A stretch of 34,694 bases of DNA from Magnetococcales bacterium DCbin2 (GCA_002753615.1 PEAO01000027.1:1-34694); one strand, 5' to 3'. Shown: positions 8,822 through 18,155, counted from the stretch's first letter. Notes: generated by a model from the sequence alone, not told the origin. Translations and numbers: made by a program.

Positions 8822-9592
8822 ATGTCGAGACGCGGTCTTGTAGCTGGAAACTGGAAAATGAACGGGCTGATCGAAGCAGCCGATGCATTGGTAGGCGGGA
8901 TCCTCGCTGGCCTTGCCAAGAGAGGCGGCAGCGTCCAGTGCGACGTGCTTGTATGCCCCCCTTTCACCGCCATTCAATCGGTGGGCAAACGCATCGCTGG
9001 CTCTGCTATCAAACTGGGTGGGCAAAACATGTCCGAACACACCCCAGGTGCCCATACCGGCGAAATCACCGGCCAAATGTTGACCAATATCGGATGTTCC
9101 TTTGTTATTCTGGGTCACTCCGAACGCCGCAGCATGTACGGTGAAGACAGCCAGTTGGTCAGCCGTAAGATGGCCAGTGCCTACCGCGACGGCTTGACCC
9201 CCATCGTCTGCGTTGGTGAAACGCTCCAGGAACGGGAGTCGGGTAAAACCCTCGATGTCATCCGTGACCAAGTTTCCGCCATTTTCCCCAATCTTCCTGC
9301 CGATACCGCCAAGCGGGAACAATTGGTTCTGGCCTACGAGCCGGTTTGGGCCATCGGAACCGGGAAAACCGCATCCCCCGAACAAGCTCAGGAAGTCCAT
9401 GCCTTCATCCGTGGGATGCTGGTGGAGCAATTGGGTGGTGGTGTTGCCGGCAAAGTCAGGATTCTCTACGGTGGTTCCGTCAAGCCCGACAATGCCAAAG
9501 TGATTTTCTCCAAACCGGATGTCGATGGTGGACTCATCGGCGGTGCCGCCTTGAAACCGGAAGATTTTCTTGGCATCATCGACGGCTTTTAG
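8822..9592 (+). CDS. tpiA: Triosephosphate isomerase
   Basis: This 256-residue glycolytic enzyme interconverts dihydroxyacetone phosphate and glyceraldehyde 3-phosphate. All catalytic landmarks are present: Lys12 in G-N-W-K-M-N, the electrophile His99 in I-L-G-H-S-E-R-R, the base Glu173 in A-Y-E-P-V-W-A-I-G-T-G, and the phosphate-binding Y-G-G-S-V and G-G-L-I-G-G-A loops near the C-terminus. The length is normal. The ATG has GAGGA about seven bases upstream. secG follows after 70 bases in the same direction, a pairing common in many bacteria. Confidence 0.97.
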   Translation: MSRRGLVAGNWKMNGLIEAADALVGGILAGLAKRGGSVQCDVLVCPPFTAIQSVGKRIAGSAIKLGGQNMSEHTPGAHTGEITGQMLTNIGCSFVILGHSERRSMYGEDSQLVSRKMASAYRDGLTPIVCVGETLQERESGKTLDVIRDQVSAIFPNLPADTAKREQLVLAYEPVWAIGTGKTASPEQAQEVHAFIRGMLVEQLGGGVAGKVRILYGGSVKPDNAKVIFSKPDVDGGLIGGAALKPEDFLGIIDGF

Positions 9593-9662
9593 GGCCGATA
9601 GCTTTTGACTTTTTTTATCAACAGGCAGTTTTCGCCGAACCCGGGGATATTTCGAGTCCAGC

Positions 9663-10382
9663 ATGACACTTATCATTACAGTTGTTCATATCCTCGTATG
9701 CCTCGCTCTCATATTCGTGGTGCTACTGCAAAAAGGTAGCGGCGCGGATATGGGGGCGGCGTTCGGTGGCAGTTCCCAGAGTGTTTTCGGATCCCGTGGT
9801 TCTGGGAGTTTCCTGGGAAAGTTAACGGCCACTCTGGCGACCGTCTTCATGATCACCAGTCTCTCTTTGGCCTTCTTTACGACCCAAAAAGGGGCGGGCG
9901 TCTCGATCATGGGCGTTCCGGCTGTGGGTGCCAAGGGGGCGGATGCCAACAAGATACCGCCGGTTACCGATGCGGAAAAAGATGCGGTTCCCCCCAAGGG
10001 TCAAGATGGTGTGAAGTCATCGGCTCCTGCGGCCAAGCCCGTTGATAGTGGGACCAAACCGGTGCCGACTTTTGACGACCCCAGCAGTCAAACCCCGGTG
10101 GTTCCCAAGGGTGAGACCCAATCGGTCCCTACTGAGACGGGTGCCAAACCCAGTGCTGAAACCAGTCAAACGGTGCCAGCAGTCCATGCAAGCCCATCGG
10201 CGTCCACAGGTGCTGCCGCCGTGAAAGAGGTTCCGGGTACTGCAAGCACTCCTATGGCAAGCACTCCTGCGAGTACTGCAAGCACTCCTGTTGGTCCCAA
10301 TCCAACTTCTCAACCCGTCCCTACTGAAGGCCCTGCCAAAGGCGAGACGCAACCCGTCACTGCGCCATCGGCCAAGCCATAG
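9663..10382 (+). CDS. secG: Preprotein translocase subunit SecG with long low-complexity tail
   Basis: The first ~75 residues are a standard SecG: helix 1 (about 2-22), the conserved L-L-Q-K-G-S-G-A-D-M-G-A-A-F-G-G loop, S-x-S-V-F-G-S-R-G, and helix 2 (about 50-72). SecG assists SecYE in protein export at the inner membrane. Most SecG proteins are 75-130 residues; this one has 239, with a tail of about 165 residues rich in Pro, Thr, Ser, Ala, Val and Lys. The tail contains near-repeats of S-T-P-A/V-x-S-T encoded by direct DNA repeats around 10239-10290. The tail's role is unknown. It follows tpiA. Confidence 0.92.
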   Translation: MTLIITVVHILVCLALIFVVLLQKGSGADMGAAFGGSSQSVFGSRGSGSFLGKLTATLATVFMITSLSLAFFTTQKGAGVSIMGVPAVGAKGADANKIPPVTDAEKDAVPPKGQDGVKSSAPAAKPVDSGTKPVPTFDDPSSQTPVVPKGETQSVPTETGAKPSAETSQTVPAVHASPSASTGAAAVKEVPGTASTPMASTPASTASTPVGPNPTSQPVPTEGPAKGETQPVTAPSAKP

Positions 10383-10473
10383 CGCAACCCTGCTCTACCA
10401 TCTCTGACAGACCCGACTTCCGGTGAGGGGATCATTCCCCCCCCGTGGGGCAGTCGTATTTGACATTAAACAA

Positions 10474-10727
10474 AATTATTAAAAGAAAAAAGGGGTCTTG
10501 GGGATTGCCCCCAGGGTTTTGATTTTAAATAAAAAGTTTCCATTTTTGCTTTTGACTTTGTTTTCGTCATTAAACCAAAAAAACAAAGTCAAAAGCGGAA
10601 CATGGAAACCTTATTTATTTAAATTCAAAAGAAAAGTCAAAAGCAAGGTATTGAAGCTTTTTGTTCAAATATCGAAAAAAGAATCAAAACCCTGGGGGCA
10701 ATCCCCCAGACCCCTTTTTTTATTTCA
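10474..10727. repeat. Dispersed inverted-repeat element, copy A
   Basis: The outer arms (about 10478-10526 and 10683-10727) are near-perfect reverse complements. Each arm holds its own G/C hairpin: CTTGGGG/CCCCCAG at 10497-10514 (one mismatch) and CTGGGGG/CCCCCAG at 10692-10709, each with a four-base loop. Inside, 10547-10572 and 10584-10612 form a second long inverted repeat. No plausible ORF is present. The whole unit could fold as one long branched hairpin. Together with the nor promoter it fills the 516-base gap between secG and norC. Confidence 0.8.
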
Positions 10728-10784
10728 ATCCTGGGTGCCCCCCGCAGTGTGCCGTACAGCCTTCCAAGCCGTGCAAAATATATA

Positions 10785-10798
10785 TTGACAAATATCAA
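10785..10798 (+). promoter_or_regulatory. FNR/NNR-type box upstream of norC
   Basis: TTGACAAATATCAA matches the FNR/DNR/NNR consensus TTGAT-N4-ATCAA at nine of ten defined positions. It lies about 100 bases before the norC start. CRP/FNR-family regulators commonly activate nor genes under low oxygen or in response to NO, so the position is sensible. The exact regulator cannot be told. Confidence 0.7.
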
Positions 10799-10898
10799 GA
10801 ACATCTCGCGTTTCTCTTGACAAAACAAGTAAAACGAAATAACAATTAATTAGTTTAACGATTATTTTTGTTGTTCTCTAGCCCTGCGGAGCGGATGT

Positions 10899-11321
10899 AT
10901 GAGCCGGTTCACCCAGAACTCATCAAGAAATTTATTTTATGGAGGCAGCCTTTTTTTCTTTTTTGTATTGATCGGGCTAACCTTCGATACCATGGGCGGT
11001 TTATCAAAAAGGGATCATCGGGAAAATATCACCCCGCAAGTCGCGCATGGAAAACGGATATGGGAAGCCAACAATTGTGTCGGTTGTCACACCATCATGG
11101 GTGAGGGGGCCTATTTCGCCCCCGAATTGGGGAACGTCTACGCACGCCGTGGACCCGATTTCATCAAAGGTTGGATCCAATCCCAACCTACTGGAGTCAA
11201 AGGTCGTCGGCAGATGCCTCAGTTTCATCTGACCGAAGAAGAATTGGATGCCATTATCGCGTTCCTGAAATGGACTGGTGAAATCAATAACGCCAAATGG
11301 CCACCCAACGTCGAAGGATAA
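10899..11321 (+). CDS. norC: Nitric oxide reductase subunit C (cytochrome c)
   Basis: This 140-residue membrane-anchored cytochrome c is the small subunit of cNOR, which passes electrons to NorB for reduction of NO to N2O. It has one N-terminal transmembrane helix (about 12-30), then a periplasmic domain with the heme motif Cys60-Val-Gly-Cys63-His64 followed by T-I-M-G-E-G-A-Y-F-A-P-E-L, which is diagnostic of NorC. The likely axial methionine is Met106 in R-R-Q-M-P. GGAG sits about seven bases before the ATG. norB follows after 18 bases. An FNR-type box is upstream. Confidence 0.96.
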   Translation: MSRFTQNSSRNLFYGGSLFFFFVLIGLTFDTMGGLSKRDHRENITPQVAHGKRIWEANNCVGCHTIMGEGAYFAPELGNVYARRGPDFIKGWIQSQPTGVKGRRQMPQFHLTEEELDAIIAFLKWTGEINNAKWPPNVEG

Positions 11322-12725
<1,404 letters not shown>

Positions 12726-12743
12726 TGCACCATCTTTTCTCCC

Positions 12744-12777
12744 ATCCGGGGCATCTGTTTGCGTGCCCCGGATTTTC
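12744..12777 (+). terminator. Terminator hairpin after norB
   Basis: ATCCGGGGCA (12744-12753) and TGCCCCGGAT (12764-12773) are perfect ten-base complements with a ten-base loop, followed by TTTTCC. It lies 18 bases after the norB stop, so norCB can probably be made separately from norQ onward. Confidence 0.75.
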
Positions 12778-12886
12778 CTGATCCTCCGATAATTCTATGA
12801 CCCTACCCACCCCAGGGCAATTGTATTTGGATTCCCTTGACATTAGAGGGCGTATTGATGCTCGATAACTTGAGACACGCCCTAGA

Positions 12887-13257
12887 AAATTATTAAAAGA
12901 AAAAAGGGGTCTGGGGGATTGCCCCCAGGGTTTTGATTTTGTTTTTGATTTTGTTTTTGATTTTGATTTTGATTTTGATTTTCACGCGCCCTTTATCCCG
13001 AAGCATTTTTCCCGTGCCTTTTCTTTTTAAAGGGAAAAATGCGTAGGCGCGCGCCTTAGCGTGGGATTTTTCGCGCCTTCTGCGAAAAATACCACGCATA
13101 ATGCCATGTTTTAACACCTTCAGCATGGCATTATGTTTGCCTTTCTTCGCAAAAAACGCGAAGAAGACAGGCCAAGGGGCGCGTTCTGCGCATGAAAAGA
13201 AAAACCAAAATCAAAATCCTGGGGGCAATCCCCCAGACCCCTTTTTTCTTTTAATAA
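12887..13257. repeat. Dispersed multi-hairpin element, copy B, between norB and norQ
   Basis: The outer arms (about 12887-12945 and 13205-13257) are reverse complements matching element A. Each contains a perfect CTGGGGG/CCCCCAG hairpin (12911-12928 and 13219-13236). The interior differs from copy A. It has a run of about ten GATTTT/GTTTTT-type hexamer-like units (12932-12982), then four successive hairpins: 13003-13013/13032-13042, 13059-13074/13082-13097, 13097-13108/13124-13135 and 13145-13150/13158-13163. No credible ORF is present. With the terminator it fills the gap between norB and norQ. Confidence 0.8.
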
Positions 13258-13281
13258 TTGATTATTTCCGGGAATTTGGAC

Positions 13282-14088
13282 GTGCCAATTTCAAATACGA
13301 TTGCCCTGCTACCCACTCCGTTCTATCAGCCCATTGATAACGAAATTGCCTTGTTTGAATATGCCTATCGTAATCAACTCCCTTTACTGATCAAAGGCCC
13401 TACCGGGTGTGGCAAGACGCGATTTATCCGTCATATGGCCAGTCGTCTAGGACGCCCCCTCTTTACCGTCGCCTGCCACGATGATTTAACGGCATCCGAT
13501 TTGGTGGGACGACATCTCATTGGGGAAAGTGCCACCTATTGGCAGGATGGTCCCTTGACCGCAGCGGTCAGGGTGGGTGGTATCTGTTATCTGGATGAGG
13601 TGGTGGAGGCAAGAAAAGATACCACGGTGGTTCTGCACCCCTTGGCCGATGACCGCCGCATTCTCCCCATCGACCGCACGGGAGAGTTATTGAATGCTCC
13701 GGCGGAATTCATGCTGGTGGTCTCCTATAACCCCGGTTACCAAAATTTTTTAAAGGGGATGAAGCCCAGTACCCGGCAACGATTTATCTCCCTCCGTTTT
13801 CAATTTCCCAAACCGGAGGTTGAACAGCTCATTGTAATCCAGGAAAGCGGTATCGCGCCATCCATGGCCTCCCGACTGGTCACCCTGGCAGGTGCCCTAC
13901 GCGCACTGAAAGATCACGATCTGGAAGAGAGTGTCAGCACACGATTGTTAATCTATGCCGCCAAACTGATTAAAGATGGTTTTTCCCCGATTGAATCCTG
14001 CCGCTCCGCCATGGTCGAAACATTGACCGATGACATGGAGACCGTCCACGGGTTGATGGAGGTTGTTTATGCCATCTTCGGTGAATGA
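13282..14088 (+). CDS. norQ: NorQ/NirQ/CbbQ-type MoxR AAA+ ATPase
   Basis: This ATPase is needed with NorD for assembly or activation of NO reductase, probably for insertion of the non-heme iron FeB. Walker A is G-P-T-G-C-G-K-T (residues 39-46) and Walker B is I-C-Y-L-D-E-V (101-107), followed by V-V-E-A-R-K-D-T-T-V-V-L-H-P-L-A-D-D-R-R, the family signature. Sensor/arginine motifs S-Y-N-P-G-Y-Q and S-T-R-Q-R-F follow. The ORF is open from a TTG at 13258 with no ATG. I favour the GTG at 13282 (268 residues), with GGGA about eight bases upstream; the TTG at 13276 is possible. The start lies only about 25 bases after element B, so the leader must come from or through the element. Confidence 0.92.
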   Translation: MPISNTIALLPTPFYQPIDNEIALFEYAYRNQLPLLIKGPTGCGKTRFIRHMASRLGRPLFTVACHDDLTASDLVGRHLIGESATYWQDGPLTAAVRVGGICYLDEVVEARKDTTVVLHPLADDRRILPIDRTGELLNAPAEFMLVVSYNPGYQNFLKGMKPSTRQRFISLRFQFPKPEVEQLIVIQESGIAPSMASRLVTLAGALRALKDHDLEESVSTRLLIYAAKLIKDGFSPIESCRSAMVETLTDDMETVHGLMEVVYAIFGE

Positions 14089-15100
14089 ACGGACCACCAC
14101 CATTCCGACTCAACATCTGGATTCCCCCAAACCATTGTCTGTCGCCGAACATCAACGATTACAACGACAACGGTTCATGACACGATCGGCTTTCTTTGTC
14201 TTGTTTATCTTGGCACCCATCTTTGACCTTTTCCGCCTCGATTTAACTCTGGGACACTTTTTTATCTTGGGCCAAGCGGTCACTTTGGATATTGATCCCC
14301 AGAGCATCCGCACCGATGGGATGTGGCTGGTCACGGGACAATTGCTGATACGGGTTTTGATCCCTATCATTTCCATTGTGGGAATAGCTATTTATGTCTC
14401 ATGGCGATGGGGGCGGATTTATTGCGGTTGGCTTTGCCCCCATTTTTCCATGGTGGAACTCATTAACGGTCTTTGGCGACGCACCCATGGCAAACCAACC
14501 CTTTGGGAACGGCACCCTTTGCCCACCACCGAAACATGCGGAACTCAAGTTCAAGTCCACCCCAAAAATGGCTTTTTATTGGCGGCAACTATCCTTTTTT
14601 TCTCCTGGGTTTGGGCCGTAGTCCTACTGACTTATCTTCTCCCCCCAACCCAAATCTATGGCAATCTGTTTTCTGGAAATCTGACGTTCAACCAATCCCT
14701 GTTCATCACCATCGCCACGGCGGCCTTCATCATTGATTTTACCGTGGCCCGACATTTTTTCTGTCGGTTTGGCTGTGCAGTCGGAATGGCGCAAAGCTTG
14801 GCCTGGTTTGCCAATCGCAAAGCATGGGTGGTCGGTTTTGAACGGCATCGCGTCGGGGAATGTTCCTCCTGTAGCCAAGCCTGCGATAATACATGCCCCA
14901 TGCGGATCAAACCCCGTGGCGGTAAAGGGCGTATTGCCACCTGCACCCAGTGCGGGGCGTGTGTGGCGGCCTGCGCCCGGGTCAAAGTCCATGATCCCAA
15001 AGGACCACTGCTCTATTGGGTTTCCGGGAATTCGGCCAAAAGTGTCGCCGATCCCCAAGGGGTGCGTATTCTCAACTCGGCTGCCAGAGACGGGAAATAA
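14069..15100 (+). CDS. Membrane 4Fe-4S polyferredoxin, NapH/NosR/CcoG-like, in the nor operon
   Basis: This 343-residue inner-membrane iron-sulfur protein has about four to five hydrophobic helices (near 40-60, 88-112, 170-195, 205-228). A Cys119-Gly-Trp-Leu-Cys123-Pro motif and a C-R-F-G-C motif follow helices, as in NapH, NosR and CcoG/RdxA. Two C-terminal cysteine clusters follow, C-S-S-C-x3-C-x3-C-P (about 265-280) and C-T-Q-C-G-A-C-x3-C (about 293-303), for [4Fe-4S] binding. It may move electrons between the quinone pool and a periplasmic or metal-assembly partner. The ATG at 14069 has GGAGG six bases upstream and overlaps the norQ end by 20 bases; norD starts three bases after its stop. 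It is therefore a translationally coupled part of norQ-norD. Its exact role is inference. Confidence 0.88.
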   Translation: MPSSVNERTTTIPTQHLDSPKPLSVAEHQRLQRQRFMTRSAFFVLFILAPIFDLFRLDLTLGHFFILGQAVTLDIDPQSIRTDGMWLVTGQLLIRVLIPIISIVGIAIYVSWRWGRIYCGWLCPHFSMVELINGLWRRTHGKPTLWERHPLPTTETCGTQVQVHPKNGFLLAATILFFSWVWAVVLLTYLLPPTQIYGNLFSGNLTFNQSLFITIATAAFIIDFTVARHFFCRFGCAVGMAQSLAWFANRKAWVVGFERHRVGECSSCSQACDNTCPMRIKPRGGKGRIATCTQCGACVAACARVKVHDPKGPLLYWVSGNSAKSVADPQGVRILNSAARDGK

Positions 15101-15103
15101 CCC

Positions 15104-16951
15104 ATGGAAGAATACATCGGAACCCTTTGGGATCGGTGGATTACCCAAAAATCCCACGGGCGATACCCAGAGGCCACTGTTTGGTTGGGTGACGTGGAAA
15201 AATCGGCAGGTCTGCTGTTTCGCGCTTTCGGGGGTGACCCGGCTTTGTCCCTGACGGGTGTTCCAGACGCCGCCCATGGTGCCAAACGGAACTGGTTGGC
15301 GCGTCTGGGTGGCACCCAGAAAAAAGTCCCCCTCTCCTGGCAGGAAGAGGACAAGCTCTGTCTGCCAGCAAAAATAGACGTATTCCCCCTCCAATCCCTC
15401 AATCGGGATCTTTATCTGTGGTTGATTGCATTGCAAGGGGTCCGCCCGGTGTCCCATCCAGACTGGCTCCGAGCATCCCAGGATCGGGTCTGTGCGGTAT
15501 TACACCATTTTCCCGGTTTAAACAGCCGTTATCGGCGTCTCCTAGCAGCCCACATGATCAACCGACCCAACCCGGAGACTCTCTCCCCGGCTGAGGCCCG
15601 CCAAGAGTCGGCCATTCAGCTTGCATTAATAAAACCGGGAAGTGTTTCCCTATTGCCCGCCTGTCACACACCCCCGTGGCCAGTTTTGCTATGGCCCCAT
15701 CCCGCCCCGACACTGTATTCCCATGGCTCCGAACCACACCGCACCGATGCCGAACCGACGGTGGAAGAATCATGCGCAGCGAAACTCGAATCAGCACCCA
15801 ACAAAAACAAGCATCGCACGGAGCGGGTAGAGGCCCCAGAGGAGAATCGGGGGCTGATCTTGCATCGTTTTGAGAGTATTTTCAGTTGGGCGGAATACAT
15901 CAAGGTGGATCGGGCCACCGATGAAGAAGATGAACCGGAAAATTCCAAAGAAATCGCCGATGATCTGGAGATCTTAAGTCTGGCACGGGATGACAAACCC
16001 ATGGCCAAACGAATCCGATTTGATATGGATCTACCCAGCGAAGCCGACGATGACCGGGTATTGGGTGGCGAACAGCTGATGCCGGAGTGGAATTTTAAGA
16101 AGAATCGATTGATACCCAATCATTGTCGCATCATCCCCATGATGGCCCGCCATGCCCAATCCTGTGAACTCCCTCCCCATCTCGCGACCACCGCCCGCAA
16201 GATACGGGGACAATTTTCCCAAATCAGGCCGGCACGCATCTGGTTTCGTCGCCAATCCGAGGGTACGGAGTTGGATATGGAAGCATTGGTGGAAGCAAGA
16301 TCCGAGCGGTTGCTCAGACGGGGGACAACGCAGCCCCCCATATTCAAAGATTTTCGGCCAGGAAATCGGGACATGGCATCCCTTCTCCTGGCCGATCTTT
16401 CCCTCTCTACCGACACCTGGGTCAACAACACCCAACGCATCATCGATGTCATTCAGGATGCACTATTCCTTTTTTCCGAAGCCCTCTCCGCCATTTCCGA
16501 CCCCTTTGCCCTGTATGGTTTTTCCTCCCGACGCCGGGATTATGTCCGCTTCCACCATCTTAAAAATTTTAACGAACCCTACAACGGTCAGGTACGTGGC
16601 CGAATCCATGCGATCAAACCGGGGTATTATACCCGCCTTGGGGCGGCCATCCGACAATCGACGGAAATTTTGGCTGAATATCCTGCATCTCGGCGTCTGC
16701 TCTTGCTCTTGACCGATGGCAAACCCAACGATCTGGATCGATACGAAGGGCGTTATGGGATCGAAGATACCCGCATCGCTATTTTAGAAGCCCAAAGAAA
16801 AGGGATCAAAACTTTCTGTGTCACCATCGATGAAAAGGCGGGTGAATACTGCCCGTATTTGTTTGGAGCCGATGGTTTTGTCTCTTTAAAAAATGCCAAA
16901 GACCTCCCCTCAAGGTTACCGCTTCTCTATTCCCGGATCACCCGATCATAA
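15104..16951 (+). CDS. norD: NO reductase activation protein NorD (VWA domain)
   Basis: This 615-residue partner of NorQ has a divergent N-terminal half with an acidic linker (about 210-300). The C-terminal von Willebrand A domain has the MIDAS motif D-L-S-L-S-T at residues 431-436, followed by the conserved F-S-E-A-L, Y-G-F-S-S-R-R-R-D-Y-V, K-P-G-Y-Y-T-R-L-G-A-A-I-R and L-L-L-L-T-D-G-K-P-N-D-x-D-x-Y-E-G-R-Y-G-I-E-D-T motifs typical of NorD. MoxR/VWA pairs act as metal chaperone machines; here the target is NorB. It starts three bases after the polyferredoxin gene and ends the operon. Confidence 0.95.
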   Translation: MEEYIGTLWDRWITQKSHGRYPEATVWLGDVEKSAGLLFRAFGGDPALSLTGVPDAAHGAKRNWLARLGGTQKKVPLSWQEEDKLCLPAKIDVFPLQSLNRDLYLWLIALQGVRPVSHPDWLRASQDRVCAVLHHFPGLNSRYRRLLAAHMINRPNPETLSPAEARQESAIQLALIKPGSVSLLPACHTPPWPVLLWPHPAPTLYSHGSEPHRTDAEPTVEESCAAKLESAPNKNKHRTERVEAPEENRGLILHRFESIFSWAEYIKVDRATDEEDEPENSKEIADDLEILSLARDDKPMAKRIRFDMDLPSEADDDRVLGGEQLMPEWNFKKNRLIPNHCRIIPMMARHAQSCELPPHLATTARKIRGQFSQIRPARIWFRRQSEGTELDMEALVEARSERLLRRGTTQPPIFKDFRPGNRDMASLLLADLSLSTDTWVNNTQRIIDVIQDALFLFSEALSAISDPFALYGFSSRRRDYVRFHHLKNFNEPYNGQVRGRIHAIKPGYYTRLGAAIRQSTEILAEYPASRRLLLLLTDGKPNDLDRYEGRYGIEDTRIAILEAQRKGIKTFCVTIDEKAGEYCPYLFGADGFVSLKNAKDLPSRLPLLYSRITRS

Positions 16952-16988
16952 CCCGACAGCAAAAAATTGCATCACAAACCCACGCAAT

Positions 16989-17049
16989 TGACACAGTGTC
17001 ACATGAATAGCCTTTTTGGGGTATCGGTTATCCTTTGCGACACAATGTC
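16989..17049 (+). promoter_or_regulatory. Two related palindromes (GACAC/TGTC) upstream of the MORN gene
   Basis: TGACACAGTGTCA (16989-17001) is a perfect 13-base palindrome. GACACAATGTC (17039-17049) is a second palindrome sharing GACA/TGTC arms, 50 bases on. The pairing suggests binding sites for one dimeric regulator controlling the downstream gene. The regulator is unknown. A weaker GGTAA/TTACC hairpin (17121-17135) lies nearer the gene. Confidence 0.4.
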
Positions 17050-17192
17050 CAGGATGGGTGACCAATCTTTTCTGAATGTTTCTCTCAACCGGAGCATAAT
17101 GATCCTTAAGAGATCACCGTGGTAAACCCGTTACCGGGCACCATCAGGATGATCCGGCCAAATCAATGGCAATCGTCCCAAGGAGAGAAGTC

Positions 17193-18095
17193 ATGACCAT
17201 CGCACCCATTGCTATCACCCGCGTATTTCACTCACCATGGATGCCTCACAAATCATCCGCTTTTGACCGGCACCCGCCCGCATCACAGGGTGGACGTATC
17301 CCCCTAGCTTGGGGTCTTATTGCCATCATTCTGGCGATAACCAGCACCTATTTTTTCACCAACCAAAATCACATGGCTAGGTTCACAGAATTGATCCAGG
17401 CCCGCACCGCCGCGCATCAAAAATGGGTTGCTGCGACCCAATCCATGGATGCACTCAAAGAGCAACTGGTTCAAACCAGTCTGATCGCAGAAAGTTTGCG
17501 TCACAAAGCGGAAGGTTCTGCGAAGGTCATCAGCAATTTCACACAATCGAGCAAACAATCGACACTCCAGATTGCCGAAGAGAGAAAACAATGGCAGCAA
17601 GAAAAAATGGCTCTTGAGCGTCAGATTGCCACGTTGAAGGAGGCCAATACGCAACAACCGGCAACGGATAACCAAAACATTCAAAAAAACGGAGAAAATC
17701 CTGCAAGAATCCCCACGGTACGGGGAGTAACCGAAAATATTTTGCTGGAAAAAGCCCTGAAACTGAGTCAAAACAACCAGCAATCCGGTTGCATCGAGGG
17801 GGATTGCACCCATGGTCAAGGTGCTTGGCGTTTCGACAACGGTGATCTTTATATCGGCTTCTGGGCTGACAGTGTAAAAAATGGCCAAGGACTTTACCAT
17901 TATGCCCATGGTGCCTATTATTTTGGCAACTGGTCTGCAGATCTGAAACATGGGTACGGCGTTTACCAGTTTGCCAACGGCGTGCGCTACGATGGCGGCT
18001 GGGATCAAGGAGACCGCCACGGGCTTGGTGCGGAGATAAATCCCAAAGGGGGTGTTTCTCTGGGACAATGGAACTCGGGTAAACGGACCAACTGA
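17193..18095 (+). CDS. Membrane-anchored coiled-coil protein with MORN repeats
   Basis: This 300-residue protein has a short cytoplasmic N-terminus, one transmembrane helix (about 36-56) and a long charged helix predicted to form a coiled coil (about 60-160; many Gln, Glu and Lys with heptad-like spacing). After a linker, three to four MORN repeats (about 205-280) follow: G-Q-G-x-x-x-F-x-N-G-D-x-Y-x-G-x-W, then similar units with H-G-x-G-x-Y. MORN repeats bind lipids or proteins and are often found on membrane-associated scaffolds. The start at 17193 is chosen because AAGGAGAG lies just upstream; the ORF opens earlier at 17166. The specific function is unknown. It converges on the zapE end of the minus-strand operon. 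Confidence 0.85.
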   Translation: MTIAPIAITRVFHSPWMPHKSSAFDRHPPASQGGRIPLAWGLIAIILAITSTYFFTNQNHMARFTELIQARTAAHQKWVAATQSMDALKEQLVQTSLIAESLRHKAEGSAKVISNFTQSSKQSTLQIAEERKQWQQEKMALERQIATLKEANTQQPATDNQNIQKNGENPARIPTVRGVTENILLEKALKLSQNNQQSGCIEGDCTHGQGAWRFDNGDLYIGFWADSVKNGQGLYHYAHGAYYFGNWSADLKHGYGVYQFANGVRYDGGWDQGDRHGLGAEINPKGGVSLGQWNSGKRTN

Positions 18096-18101
18096 TTTCT
18101 A

Positions 18102-18154
18102 ACGTGTTGACATTCGGTCATTTGTTCCCCCTGGATTATTGAATGTCAACACGT
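18102..18154. terminator. Long perfect inverted repeat between convergent genes
   Basis: ACGTGTTGACATTC (18102-18115) and GAATGTCAACACGT (18141-18154) are perfect 14-base complements around a 25-base loop. They fill almost the whole space between the MORN gene stop and the stop of the zapE-like gene. It probably acts as a bidirectional terminator or 3' stabiliser, although neither side has a clear T tract. A protein-binding site is the alternative. Confidence 0.5.
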
Positions 18155-18155
18155 C

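Noticed and set aside
8801-9676. 291-codon minus-strand ORF opposite tpiA
   Set aside because: tpiA is unambiguous; the antisense translation has no recognisable domain.
10498-10788. ORFs within repeat element A
   Set aside because: The translations are low-complexity Lys/Phe products of the A/T-rich inverted repeat; the same pseudo-peptides appear in several frames of copy B.
12837-12890. TTGACA followed by TA-rich DNA as a norQ promoter
   Set aside because: No acceptable -10 at 16-19 bases; the only similar hexamer is at 21 bases.
12932-12982. GATTTT/GTTTTT units as a CRISPR-like or VNTR locus
   Set aside because: There are no spacers, and units are only six bases; it is a simple repeat inside element B.
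13101-13337. ORF running through repeat element B into norQ
   Set aside because: It is created by the palindromic repeat sequence (Lys/Asn/Gln-rich low complexity) and has no ribosome site or family resemblance.
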